Shown: in pieces, positions 1 through 12,200 of the stretch
Numbering within the stretch: position 1 is the stretch's first letter
Layout: each line of letters begins with the position of its first letter
Source: Phallusia fumigata
Taxonomy: Eukaryota; Chordata; Ascidiacea; Phlebobranchia; Ascidiidae
Length of the DNA: 24,410 bases
Reading direction: 5' to 3'
Assembly: GCA_008931825.1 (NCBI GenBank)
Contig: QXVZ01010606.1
Span: 1-24,410 of the forward strand
Made by a program: the position numbers and the translations under genes
The notes under the pieces: model-generated
Databases searched by the model: none
Told to the model about the DNA's origin: nothing
What the model saw: the letters and a program-made list of their open reading frames with translations, nothing else

Positions 1-122
1 GCGTTTTCTTTGTCTCCAAGTCGTCGCGAATGGTCGAGGTCCGTGTTTTTTTCTAATCTCATTTGATTTACTTTGGTCGTCGCGTGAAAAGCGTCACTTA
101 AAATTTTCGGTTCGTTTTGCAG

Positions 123-239
123 GAATACAAAAACACAGATCAGTTTCTGCACGGCGGGTCGATGAAAACTCATACTTTGCCGGCGCCTATTGTTGGAACA
201 AGCTTCGTCATATACGATGGAAATGTCTACTTCGTAAAG
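123..239 (+). CDS. Adgrl: Adgrl exon: OLF domain, first part in the window
   Basis: It is preceded by the acceptor ttcgttttgcag and followed by the donor gtattt, and it starts and ends in phase 0. The peptide runs from EYKNTDQF to VYFVK. Its block [15 protein letters not shown] aligns with the highly conserved latrophilin OLF strand GTGFVVYDGAVFYNK. The ATG at 117 is intronic and is not a start. Earlier OLF sequence must lie on exons left of the window. Confidence 0.85.
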
Positions 240-3200
240 GTATTTACTGGAATCCAAACGTTTCCTCCATCGCTGAAATGCTTACAGCCCTTAAGAAGGT
301 TTAGATTACGTTTGCAGTACTTGGTTTGTAATGCTTGTTATGCACAAACACTTTGTTAAAAAACACTCTGCCACACACCATACTAACACATGCTAAAACT
401 ATACAGCAAGCAAAAGTGTGCTGATATTCGTAGAACACTTTTATTTGAACATCAGATATCAACTGACCTAAATAACAACAACAACGTAATTACTACTAGA
501 CTGCTGTAAAGTTTAGATAAGAATTACTTGCTTTCTAAACCATTCTAATGAGAAAAAGCCGTTTTGCTGATGGTTGTAGTTAGTTATGATGCTTAACTTG
601 TTGCAGGCAAATCGTCGAATCGTCAAGTACAGCATGTTATCAAGCATTCGTATGAAAGAAACTTCGGTACCGGGGTACTCGGGAAAGCACCGAACGTCAC
701 AGAGGGGAAGCATGAGCGGCATTGAACTGTCAGTGGACGAGGAGGGTTTGTGGGTAATCTACACCAGCACACACGACGAGAATCACATCGTGCTCAGCAA
801 ACTTAACAAGGACACGCTACAACTTGAGGTAGGCCGCGCACATGTTTATAAGAGACTAAAATAGATTGTGATTTACTGGTAAAAATTTATTCACGGCAAT
901 ACTAAACATTGTGTGTAGCCAACTATAAGGAGCTGTATTCAAAGTTGAATAGGGCGCTTACTGTCTTCTTTCTCTTGTAAACAGAAAACCTGGCGCACCA
1001 CTTACCCGATGAACTCCGCGATGCACACTTTTCTGATTTGCGGAGTTCTCTACGTTGTTGGATACCAGTCTGGGAACATCGAATACACCTACAACACCAA
1101 CGTCGATTCACGGCATGGACGTACAGTGGCGATCGGATTTGACCGAAACAGGCCTTATTCGCCTTCTGATCCTGTCGGATTTCGAGCACCAGGCGCTCCC
1201 GCCTCACGAAGGTTCTTTCCAGCAAAGAAGTCCTCTCTGGCTCTGGGTCGGTCGTTTAGGAACTACAACTTCTCTTCAGTGAAGTACAACCCCCGAGAGC
1301 GTCTTCTGTACGCCTGGGACGCGTCTGGCAGCAATGCTGTCTACTACATGCTGCATTTTGGATTACCTCAGCCCGTTGACGGTACGAAANACCGAAACAG
1401 GCCTTATTCGCCTTCTGATCCTGTCGGATTTCGAGCACCAGGCGCTCCCGCCTCACGAAGGTTCTTTCCAGCAAAGAAGTCCTCTCTGGCTCTGGGTCGG
1501 TCGTTTAGGAACTACAACTTCTCTTCAGTGAAGTACAACCCCCGAGAGCGTCTTCTGTACGCCTGGGACGCGTCTGGCAGCAATGCTGTCTACTACATGC
1601 TGCATTTTGGATTACCTCAGCCCGTTGACGGTACGAAAAAACACTTGTTATTTGTACTTGGTACTAAATGACCAGCAGTTCGTCAGGCAATTATAGAAAC
1701 TTAAACTTAAGTAGGTTGTGTCGTTGTAAAACAAAAGTAGTTGAGGAAAGAGCAAAGAAGTGTCTGGGAATTATGGGGAAGAGGGTTTCGATTTAGCCAT
1801 GACTCTGACTTTAAATGTTTGTCGTAGTACCAAGTATTTAGAATCAAGCAGATGTCAATTTTTATTGTTTGGGTTGCAACCAGTCACTTGCCCATGGACA
1901 TTCATGTTAACGAACTTGATTTATTGTTTTTTTGCAGCCAACGTAATCAGCACCACTGCGGCTACAACCACACGAACTTTACCGCATGATACGACACATC
2001 CACCACCACCTCCGATTTTCCCGGTCAAAAGCACGATTGCCCCTACCCCGGACACGTCACCCGAGTCTGGGCCGGACTCCAACCTCAAATGCCTACCGAC
2101 CCAGCGGGAAGGCCTGTCCTGGCCAGTAACAGACGCTTGGGTGGTCATGACCTTACCCTGCCCCGACCAGCCTGGAGGTGAGAATGGGTTCACGGAAAGT
2201 TAAGACGGGATGAAAAACAAAAAAATGACAAAATAGTATGTTAGGAAAATCCCTTCATGGCTCTTTGGACTTGGATTCGATACCGCACTTTTATTAAAGA
2301 TTTTCTATTGTGACGGCCAAGGTTTATCCAGCACTGTTTGTTTAGCATCGCGTGAACGGATCGCGCTGGATAAATAAACCTAATCCGGTTTTCATTGTCA
2401 TGCTGTACTTTGAAATAATTAATTTGTGTCGTTCAAACAATCGCGCCCACTCCCTCGTCGCAGCTTTGACAAAAGTTTTGCGGTCTGCCAATTGCAAGGA
2501 ACCATCCCGGGTTGTTGCAAAACGTCGGTTTCCACGCCTTTGGTCTTCAGTAAACCTCAATCACTCTCCTGGCATGTTTTTGCCCACTAATTGCCTACAT
2601 AGTTCGTTACCCGAGACGGCAGCTCGCAGAGTAGTGCGACAGAGGCGTAAAATAACTTTGCTGTCTGCTGCCAAAACAGCAAGCGGGCGGGAACAGTAAT
2701 GAGCCCTCCTTCGCAAATGGCTGTTTTTGTGCCTCGGCGTCGGCAGAATCAACAAGTGTCAATCTGTTGGCCTGTTTTCCGCTCGGCATGTGTTACAACG
2801 CCTCGTATCCCTTCTAGACGTTGCTTCGTGGCGATGCGAGATCGATCAATACACCAGGGAAGCAAATTGGGCTTCCGGAGGACCTGACGTATCGGCCTGC
2901 TTTACCTGGATTAACGAATTGGAGCAAGACCTTTCGAACGGTAAGCACAGATAAGTGTCAAATCGTTTGGCTAACGCCACACCAGCTTTGCCAACTCACA
3001 GATTTGTTTATTTATTGATGCAATATCTCGTTTTATTTGTTTTCAACAATGCTTGGTAATGTAAAGCTTGTACAAGTGTATGGGATGAGTGGTTAACATA
3101 ATGAAGTGTCGATGAAACACATGTATTGGCACCAACGTAACGACATGACGTAACGTCTGCTTGCATCGCCAGGTGATATACCGCCAAGCAGCGCGGTGTC

Positions 3201-6200
3201 GAGGCTATCCCGTGAGCTTGAGGCATCTTCGCAAGCACAGAAGACCCTGAAGAGCGACGAAATCAACAGCGCTGCCCGACTAATGAAGCAGAGCGCTCGA
3301 CTAGCCGCGGGCAGCTCTGAACAGCTCACCGCAACTCAAGTGCAACAGTTGACCGAGGTGAGGAGAAAACGATCTACTTAGGTGTCCCAATCAGGGCTTA
3401 GCGCATGAAAACAGTGACGTGATTGTTTCGACAAGCTCGTTATGATCTCATCGCCAGGGAGCGAAATGATCTGAAAGCTCCGCTATTTGGCGTTACAGCG
3501 ACAGTGCGTTTCCCCTGGTCTGCCACGGTGACGACGCCGCTGACGATTACCTTGTGTATGCGCTTAATTGACTAATCCAGGTTGGGTGATGGCCGGAAAC
3601 GGGAACCAAGTGACTCAGGAAACCCGAGCTGGGCCAACACGGTGGCCGGTCCAATGGCACGTACCTGGTCACAGAGCAACGCGGCTAGGCGCAAGCCATC
3701 ATTAGGCATCAGTCGAGTCCTTAATCCGCTTGCTGTCGGGTTTCGCTGCACCGTTTCGTCATGCTCGCTTCGCCTCAAGTATGAATTTGCTCGCATTCTC
3801 CCATTCCGGCAAGTCAACAAGCCCCGAGCCGCCTTCGCTCTTGTCGAGGCCACGAACGGAGTGTAACTGACGTGGGTCAATCGCACGTGCCCCTGTCGGG
3901 GTCGATCGCACCTACGCAAGGCAATCAAAGGCTGAGCGCAACCCTTCACAACTCGCCCACAGCGCTTGACTTGTGTGCCAGGCAAATACTCGCCAGATAT
4001 CGCGGTAAAATATTGACAGAGCGCCGTCTTTCAATTCCCATGCGTAATGTTTGTTTTGGTCAGCGTTCACTTAGGCATGGGGTCACAACGCGCTCCGTGG
4101 TTCATAGACCTCGACGCGCATGCGCAGACCGGTTGCCGACCACAACAAAGATCGCAACATTATAGAATGAAATTAGGTAGAATCGGCTGAGTTGCTTGAC
4201 GAGCGTGAGAGAAATTCGTTCCGTGACAAAGCCGGCGATGTCTAATGTTTGCTGCCACAATACGCACGGGTTCGTGATTTCTGGCTGCGTTTGGGCGCCA
4301 CAAGAAAGTCTCTAGTGTTGCAGCTATTAACATTCTCGAGTTGTTCTCTCTGACCGCGTAAATTGGCAACGCACAGGCTAACGACGAAACGTTCGTGCAA
4401 CAAAAAATCTTCTGCTACAAAAGCACGTACTATTAAGGGAACAAGCTGTTTTACCAGTAGAACACCAGCGCAGTTCTAAATTCTGACACCTTTTGACCAT
4501 TTAAAATTGTGTAATGGTGGAACCAAATTAGGACACAACGTACAAGTCAAATTAAGGTCATGACACGGTACAGACTGTGTCACCACCTAAACATGACCGC
4601 ACCGGCTAAATGAGCTCCTTCAAACCTGTTAGGAGACGTTCAACCGAGGACAAGTATAATTACGCCAACCCATCGTTGTCCTTTTCGGTCTGTGACCCTC
4701 CCAGCTGAAATCAACGAAGTGACGCATCGGTTACGAATTGACCCCCACCGATTTCCACTCCCCTTTCCTCGCTCAGTTGCCAAAAAAAACTTTCCCGAAT
4801 TTACTCGAAGCGCGTCTCCCCCGGAATTACGATTGCGAATGGGCGTGACGAAAGCACTGACGTCACACGCATTCCAGCGCTCCGCGAGTCCGACCCTTGC
4901 ATTCCTTGGAAAAACTAGGGATTAAAACCTGCATTGCACTGCGATAGCGTAGCCGATCTGACTAGCGGTAAAAGCACTCGCCTGTTTGGTATATTCCGGG
5001 TCAGAGTTTGGGTCAAATCGCAGTTGGTAAAACTGTGGGACTGGAAGAGAGTGTGGTTGAACCCACCAACTGCTCACAGCGCAGTAGCAAAAACGTCACG
5101 CAGCTAGTTCGATACTTAGGATGTGGGCCCTGTAGTATCAACCGGCTTATGGAGATAATCTGCAGCCCGTTGGCGATCGCTTTACGTGGAGCAATTACAA
5201 CCTGCGTACTTTAGCTGCAAAGCCGTGTGTCGTGTGATTGGCGTTCGTTGCAGGCCCGCTGAAAATTATCGACATTCCGGAGTAAGCAAACTCGCGGGAC
5301 ATTTCGATTTGACATTTTGCGGTCGCTGGGATAAAATATTAATGAAATTTCCCCGCCTTTTGCGATTTCGGTGTTGGTTCGCAAAGTTGGTTGTCGTTGG
5401 TGGACAGGCTTGAAATTGATTTCGACTTTCGCTTGTTGATCGCGCGCGCGCACAAAACTGATGCTTATCACTGTAATTAAACAGGGAATATCCAGATCGG
5501 CCGACACGCTCATCGGCATTGAGAACAGGAAATCGTGGAGCGAGATGAGTGATGAAGTGAAACACGAAAGTGTCAATGATATCTTACAAAGTGTGGAAAC
5601 TGCTGGCTTTCTTCTTTTGGGGGATGATAGTGCCACAGGTAAATCACTGTCAATTTGTACAAAATCGCAAGTTTTGTTATTTGAAAGTGAATACCCACTC
5701 AACATTCACGCCAGACTGGACAACGGAAAACAGAAGTAAATTTCTCCAAGCTGCACAGTCTTATCCCAAAAACTTCTGTATAATAACAGACACTATTATT
5801 TGAATCTCAACTTACTTGAGTTTGTTCAATTCTGTTGCAGCGATACGTTAAGTTGAGCAGCTTTTTGTATCCAAAAAATGTTTAAAAATGTAAATTTTCT
5901 TAACTGGGAACCATTTTAACTCCCGCACGACTTTACGAGACATTTCCGCGATCAATAACAACTTTTGGATACAATCCAGCCTTAAGATTTACTAAACGTT
6001 TCATTTTCAGCCTCACGCACCTTGGAGCAGGCGGACTTGTTGGTGCAGGCGACAGTTCAGAAATCCTCACAGTCTCGAACTGTTACTTTTCCCGACCCAC
6101 TCAACACAAACCAGCGCTCGAAGTGGTCGCGCATCAGTGACCGTATCGTCATGCCTTCTGACAACATGGCATCGTCGGCAAGTCAAGGTGAGAGCTTTTG

Positions 6201-9200
6201 AAAGGGTCGTCCTCTCTGTTTTCGACTGGATGTGAATGGGAGGCAGGTACGGCGTAGGCGGGACGTCTATGTGACATCATGCCATGCTCGCATTAAGCCA
6301 AATGACATTAAAGTGACTTTTTAGTCATGCAACTTATAGACGTGCTCGGAGAGTCTGAATGATACCGTGTGATGCTTGCATAACGTCAAATGGTCTGAAA
6401 TTGACTTTTAAGGTACATTAGTTNACTTTTTAGTCATGCAACTTATAGACGTGCTCGGAGAGTCTGAATGATACCGTGTGATGCTTGCATAACGTCAAAT
6501 GGTCTGAAATTGACTTTTAAGGTACATTAGTTGAAGGCGTGGATCATCATTATGTGATCATGTTGTCTAGCACAAAAGCTGTGGGATTTGTGGAAAAGTA
6601 CCTTGTTTTTAAAGTTGTTGCGTTTGTGACGTGTTTTGACAGTGTATGTTTCTACATGCTTGCATTCTAACTTGCAGGCGTTAACAAGGTGGTGTTCAGC
6701 GCATACAACAACCTCGGCGACTTTGCCGACGCCCCGGCGACAGACGGCGATGCTTTGTCCGTGTGGAAAGTCGATTCTCGGATCCTGTCGGCGTCGCTCG
6801 GCCGTCCCAACAATCACATTCAACTTAAGACCAAAGTTCGGGTTTCGCTCGAAAACAAGAAGGTCAGTAATGCCCGTGGTGGATTAACATCACAATTTCG
6901 AAACCCATTCTGGGGCTTAGACTGTTTTGTTCACAAACACGCTGCTTGGCAAGGTTAACATTTCGTGTGGCCCGACGCGAGATAAATAATTAATGATTCA
7001 ACGACTTGGACGCTCATATGTCGTAATTATGCGATCTGTCTATCGGCGCTGCCCTCCGAGACCCGTAGCTAATGAAACCGACGTGCGAGCTCCCGTTGCC
7101 GATTCCGTTTACGCACGATTGCGCCGATTTACAAGCTCGCCGCGCATCGAGCCTTTCCTCCTTTATAGCATCCAGTTTCTAGTTACCTTCAAAACACAGC
7201 TGATTCTCGTTTCGAGTGCAGNGTTTACGCACGATTGCGCCGATTTACAAGCTCGCCGCGCATCGAGCCTTTCCTCCTTTATAGCATCCAGTTTCTAGTT
7301 ACCTTCAAAACACAGCTGATTCTCGTTTCGAGTGCAGAAGTCGCCGTTTAAACTCGAGCCTTGTTGCCAGTAGCCGGGTTCACAAGAAAACAAATCATAG
7401 ATCATCCCCCGGGCTCGGTCAAGAGCACGTAGCCTCTTTGACCTGTAACAATCCCCCTTGCTCTCCTGGGGCCACCCTTTGTTTCCTGAAGACGTGTTAG
7501 CCTTTGCAACAACATTGGCCTGTCCATGTCGGTTAGGGTGTCAGTGTATGTTACAGTCCGCGCCCTGGCGTTAAATCTGTTACTATGTATTCTGTAAACA
7601 AAGATTTATCAATCTATGTGAGCTTTTTTTCAAAGCGTTTTGCTAGAGGGCATCGAAAAACTGTAGTAACAGTTACATAATTTGTCCGGGCCGATTTGTA
7701 AGTCATCTACCCAGGCTGGGACTTTATCGCTCTATCTGTAATCCAAACGGGATTGTGCGCGACTTTTGTTGGTTTAGCGTGGGACATGTTCACGTTTCGG
7801 GAATGAAAACACGCTTTGCCCCCTCGGAGTCACCTAATCCCGCCGAAAATTAATCGAATTCCGACGCTGGCTCGCCGCGACGGCGCTCTGTCAAAACACC
7901 AGCAACCAACCAACCACAAGCCTGGCGAGTTAATTGATGAGCGAACTGGTGATTATCTGACCAGCTGAGTGGATACTCGGCTCGCACCGTTGCTCTGACC
8001 TTTCGACTTCACTGTTATGGGGATCGAAAACGTTCCTTGATGGAATTTGGACCAAACATGGCGCGTTCTCTGCGCCGTCTCTCAGCGCTCCACAATATGA
8101 AAGCAACTTTCCACTCCTTTGCAATTGCCAGCCGAATTGTTTTCTTAACCTCTGACCCCCGGTTGCGCATGACCGACGTCGGCGCGTCTCGCTAAAGTGC
8201 GCACCAGCAGATTTCGAAAACCTTCATCAACCGCCGACGAAAAACCATGAATTACTCATGAACGACAAGTTTTATTGCCTTGTATTGATTCCACATTACG
8301 CGGCGCGATGAAATATGATGTCGCATAAATCCTCGCCGCGAGTCGCATCAAGTTTTCNTATCAATCTATGTGAGCTTTTTTTCAAAGCGTTTTGCTAGAG
8401 GGCATCGAAAAACTGTAGTAACAGTTACATAATTTGTCCGGACCGATTTGTAAGTTGGCTACCCAGGCTGGGACTTTATCGCTCTATCTGTAATCCAAAC
8501 GGGATTGTGCGCGACTTTTGTTGGTTTAGCGTGGGACATGTTCACGTTTCGGGAATGAAAACACGCTTTGCCCCCTCGGAGTCACCTAATCCCGCCGAAA
8601 ATTAATCGAATTCCGACGCTGGCTCGCCGCGACGGCGCTCTGTCAAAACACCAGCAACCAACCAACCACAAGCCTGGCGAGTTAATTGATGAGCGAACTG
8701 GTGATTATCTGACCAGCTGAGTGGATACTCGGCTCGCACCGTTGCTCTGACCTTTCGACTTCAGTGTTATGGGGATCGAAAACGTTCCTTGATGGAGTTT
8801 GGACCAAACATGGCGCGTTCTCTGCGCCGTCTCTCAGCGCTCCGCAATATGAAAGCAACTTTCCACTGCTTTGCAATTGCCGACCGAATTGTTTTCTTAA
8901 CTTCTGACCCCCGGTTGCGCATGACCGACGTCGGCGCGTCTCGCTTAAGTGCGCACCAGCAGATTTCGAAAACCTTCATCAACCGCCGACGAAAAACCAT
9001 GAATTACTCATGAACGACAAGTTTTATTGCCTTGTATTGATTCCACATTACGCGGCGCGATGAAATATGATGTCGCATAAATCCTCGCCGCGAGTCGCAT
9101 CAAGTTTTCGAGGATTTACATTTTTCGGGCATCTTGACTGATCGCATGAGGGAGAAGAACACCAGTGCCAAGATGTCGTTTTAACACTAATCTGTTGTTT

Positions 9201-12200
9201 TCTGCAGATTGGGAATGCCCCAAGGAAATGCGTGTACTGGTCGTACTCCAAGAGGTCAGTCTTGAAGCAAACAAACTTTTGAATATTTACATTAGTCTAA
9301 TTGAGTCTAATATTCAACACCAAGAATTGTTGTAACTTTTCATCCATATTTCTTTTGAATCAGTAACACCTTAAAAAATAATTTTGACAGCCCAAATTAT
9401 GACTAAGAGAATTAATTAGGCCCGCGCTAAAAATATCCAGTCCAATGTCTTTCAACTCACTCTTGCATTATTCAACATTTTTTGGGTTTCAGCGAACACA
9501 GGGGATCGTGGAAAAGTGACGGCTGCACTTTGACGTCATCCAACGCGACGCACAGCGAGTGTGCCTGTGATCACCTGACCAACTTTGCTTTGCTGGTCAA
9601 CGTGGCTGGAATCGAGGTCTCTCCTGACCACACGCTTGCATTGGAAATCATCACGAGTGTGGGAATCTGCATCTCGCTCGTGTGCCTGGCGATCTGCATC
9701 TACACCTTCACTTTCTTCCGGTAAGAAGCCCTTCATCTATGTAAATTGCCATGCCGTCGGGTTGTTAGCGCTTGGTTTATTTTCTCTGTAAGATACGGGC
9801 GTCTCGATGTCTTGTATGTGACTCATCTTTCGCGAGAGTGCAACCTTTAGCTTCGGCCAGCTGCTGTCAAAATGTCACTTCCCGAACCTTCCGCCGAATC
9901 TATGTATAGGCTTCGGTGTCTTTCATGGGGAAATACCGGCTCACTTCCGCCTACGCTTCACTTTTGCGCATCCCTCGGTCGTCATGGCAACATGCGACCC
10001 CCGAGGGGGACGGAAATCGCTCGCTGGATCAAATACCGAAACGCGAGTCGTATTTACGCGTCACGAGGCCGGGGTGGAACCTAAACAATCCATTTTCATG
10101 GAGAAAGGTTCATGTCCAATCGGCGCTGTAGGCTTCAGGTGTTTACAGCGCATATGAAGCGACCCAGTGACTGCAGCAGCTTTCTTGCTGGCAGTAATCG
10201 CCATCGTCAGGTATTTTAGCGTAAACATGTCAACCGACGGTCGACGCTCGTTTGCGCGGCTTTATTATGTCGTCATCGCGCGCGCTCCTGGTAATTAAAT
10301 TGTCACTTCAAATAGATGGTAAGCGATGGATCCCCAGTGGCGCTAGGAAACGCTCCAGGGCCGCCGCGCTTGCTCCGAACGAGCCAAAGAAAAATAAACG
10401 CAGGGGCAATTTTTAAAATCATTATGCCCTGGTGTAAGTTGGTCGGCGCCTGGCGTTTGAAGTAATTGTACAGATACACGTTTCCCTTTCAAATCCGGAC
10501 GAGGCAAACAAAAGTGTACGCTTGGTCTCGCTCAGTCGCATGTGTTTCTTATGGGTTTCGAATCGGGTTACGAAGTCACCCAAGTGACAATCCGCCACGC
10601 GACCCGTCCTAATTATATTTTTCCACAGTCACCCAGAGAAAAGAAACCTAAACATGTGCAACAGGGTGTGACGCTTAAAATTAATCCTGCGCTAAGGTAA
10701 ACATTGCGCGTCCTCTTTCAAAACGCCGGGCATTATCCTCTACTTTTGATGGGCAGCTTAGATAGCTTTATGAGACATATTAGACCGGCTTATTTCGTAC
10801 GCTCTCACCAGCATGTTCCAAGCCATTTTCCCAAACTCGATACTCTTGTTTGAGCCACCGGGCGTTCAGCTGTAACGGACATGGGAAAGTACTTGCTTTG
10901 ATCACCAGCGGTTCCTTTATTCGCAATCCGTAGCCCGCGAAACTCCGCAAAAACCGCCAGTCCCACAGCAGACGATAACCGACAATTACTTGCACAGGAA
11001 CCTGCAAGGAGATCGCAACACAATCCACAAACACCTGTGCTTAAGTCTGTTCGTGGCTGAGCTGGTTTTCCTGGTGGGAATTAAGCAAACCGCCCACCCC
11101 ATCCCGTGTGCCATTGTAGCTGGCATTCTTCACTACACCTTCCTCGCCGCATTTATGTGGATGGCGCTCGAGGGATTCCAGCTGTACGTCATGCTGGTTG
11201 AGGTGTTCGAAGGTCGATCGCGATGGAAGTGGTATTACTTGACCGGCTACGGTAAGCGGAGAGAATTTTTTTGCTTGTTCTAAATATCCTTTTACCCACA
11301 TTGGAAGAAATTATGTCCTTCAGAAAACAAATCTTTCGCATCAAAGTGCGAGTTACTGTTGTTTCATTTTCTGCAATCCCATCTTTAAAAATATTAATTT
11401 TAAGTTCCGAAACAATTTCGGACAACGTATGGACGATTTGCCTAATTAGATAAACGCACCGTGCTCTTAACACTGTCAGTTGGCTCTTTCGAGCAAGACA
11501 CCATCGCCAGACACCAAAATAGGTCGATAATGATATTCGGCAATGGCACGCAAACATAGACTTGACGGCCGCTTTTCGTTGTCCCAAAATACTCAGCTGT
11601 CATTTTGTCCGATGAAAATCTGCGCGCTGGATCAATTCCTACTCCCTTACGATCAATTCCTGGCGCTTATCATCGCAACGAATCGCGCCGACACTGGTAG
11701 CTTTTTCACGTCAACAGCGCCCGCTCGCTCCCTCGGGAAGTCGCGTCCGTCCGCAAACGTACACGCTTATCCGGCTAATGGCGAGTGCAAATCCTCTGCG
11801 CCGGAGGAAGGGAATCAATTTTTGTGTATCTCATCTCAACGTTTTCGGAAGCAAAGAAAGCCCTAAGTGGCGCCTACGCCGTGTTTTGCTGCCACGTAAC
11901 TTGATTGTAGAGTCCACCCTGGTTTGATGCAATTTCTTATGCATCACGAGTCACCTTTGCTATCTAGTGTTAGTAAACTAAATTTCCCCCTGAGATACAT
12001 GCCCTTTGTAATGGAAAATGGGTGTCGCCTGAATGTTGCAATGTGCATGCTTACAAAAGTACCGATTAGTTTGCAGTTCCAATTACCAAATTTTGCACCA
12101 TGACTGCTTTTTTATCTCTTAGCAGATCTAGCAGGAGTTTTTTACCCCTTTAACAGGACCTGTGGCACAGGAACTGTTTTTTAACATTGTTGTTTTTTCA

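Larger units (their letters stand above)
3358..5484 (+). other. Adgrl intron (2.1 kb)
   Basis: One of the longer introns. It holds a tRNA-like stretch (about 4947..5024), a perfect CRE palindrome TGACGTCA (4858..4865) and a short CG run near 5440. The longest minus-strand reading frame (3572..3985, 137 codons) has no recognisable domain. No missing exon is needed, since the phases on both sides agree. Confidence 0.7.
6863..9207 (+). other. Adgrl intron (2.3 kb as assembled, about 1.5 kb real)
   Basis: It holds two N-flanked duplications: 115 bp (7107..7221 and 7223..7337) and 751 bp (7607..8357 and 8359..9109). Removing one copy of each leaves about 1.5 kb. Minus-strand reading frames repeated in both 751-bp copies are short and unrecognised. 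Confidence 0.75.

Noticed and set aside
117..359. An ATG-started 80-codon ORF as a separate gene
   Set aside because: Only 123..239 is coding and it aligns within the OLF domain. The ATG lies in the intron before the acceptor, and the tail past 239 is intronic.
1009..1671. A single 220-codon ORF with a tandem repeat of the OLF end
   Set aside because: The repeat is exact and centred on an N, so it is an assembly overlap, not a repeated domain.
3572..3985. 137-codon minus-strand ORF
   Set aside because: It lies inside a receptor intron and has Arg-rich shadow-like composition, no domain and no splice context.
5436..5454. Short CG dinucleotide run as Z-DNA or a microsatellite
   Set aside because: Only about six CG repeats, too short to call anything but a chance run.
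7930..9000. Minus-strand ORFs repeated in both 751-bp copies
   Set aside because: They recur only because the assembly repeats the region. They lie in an intron and resemble no protein.
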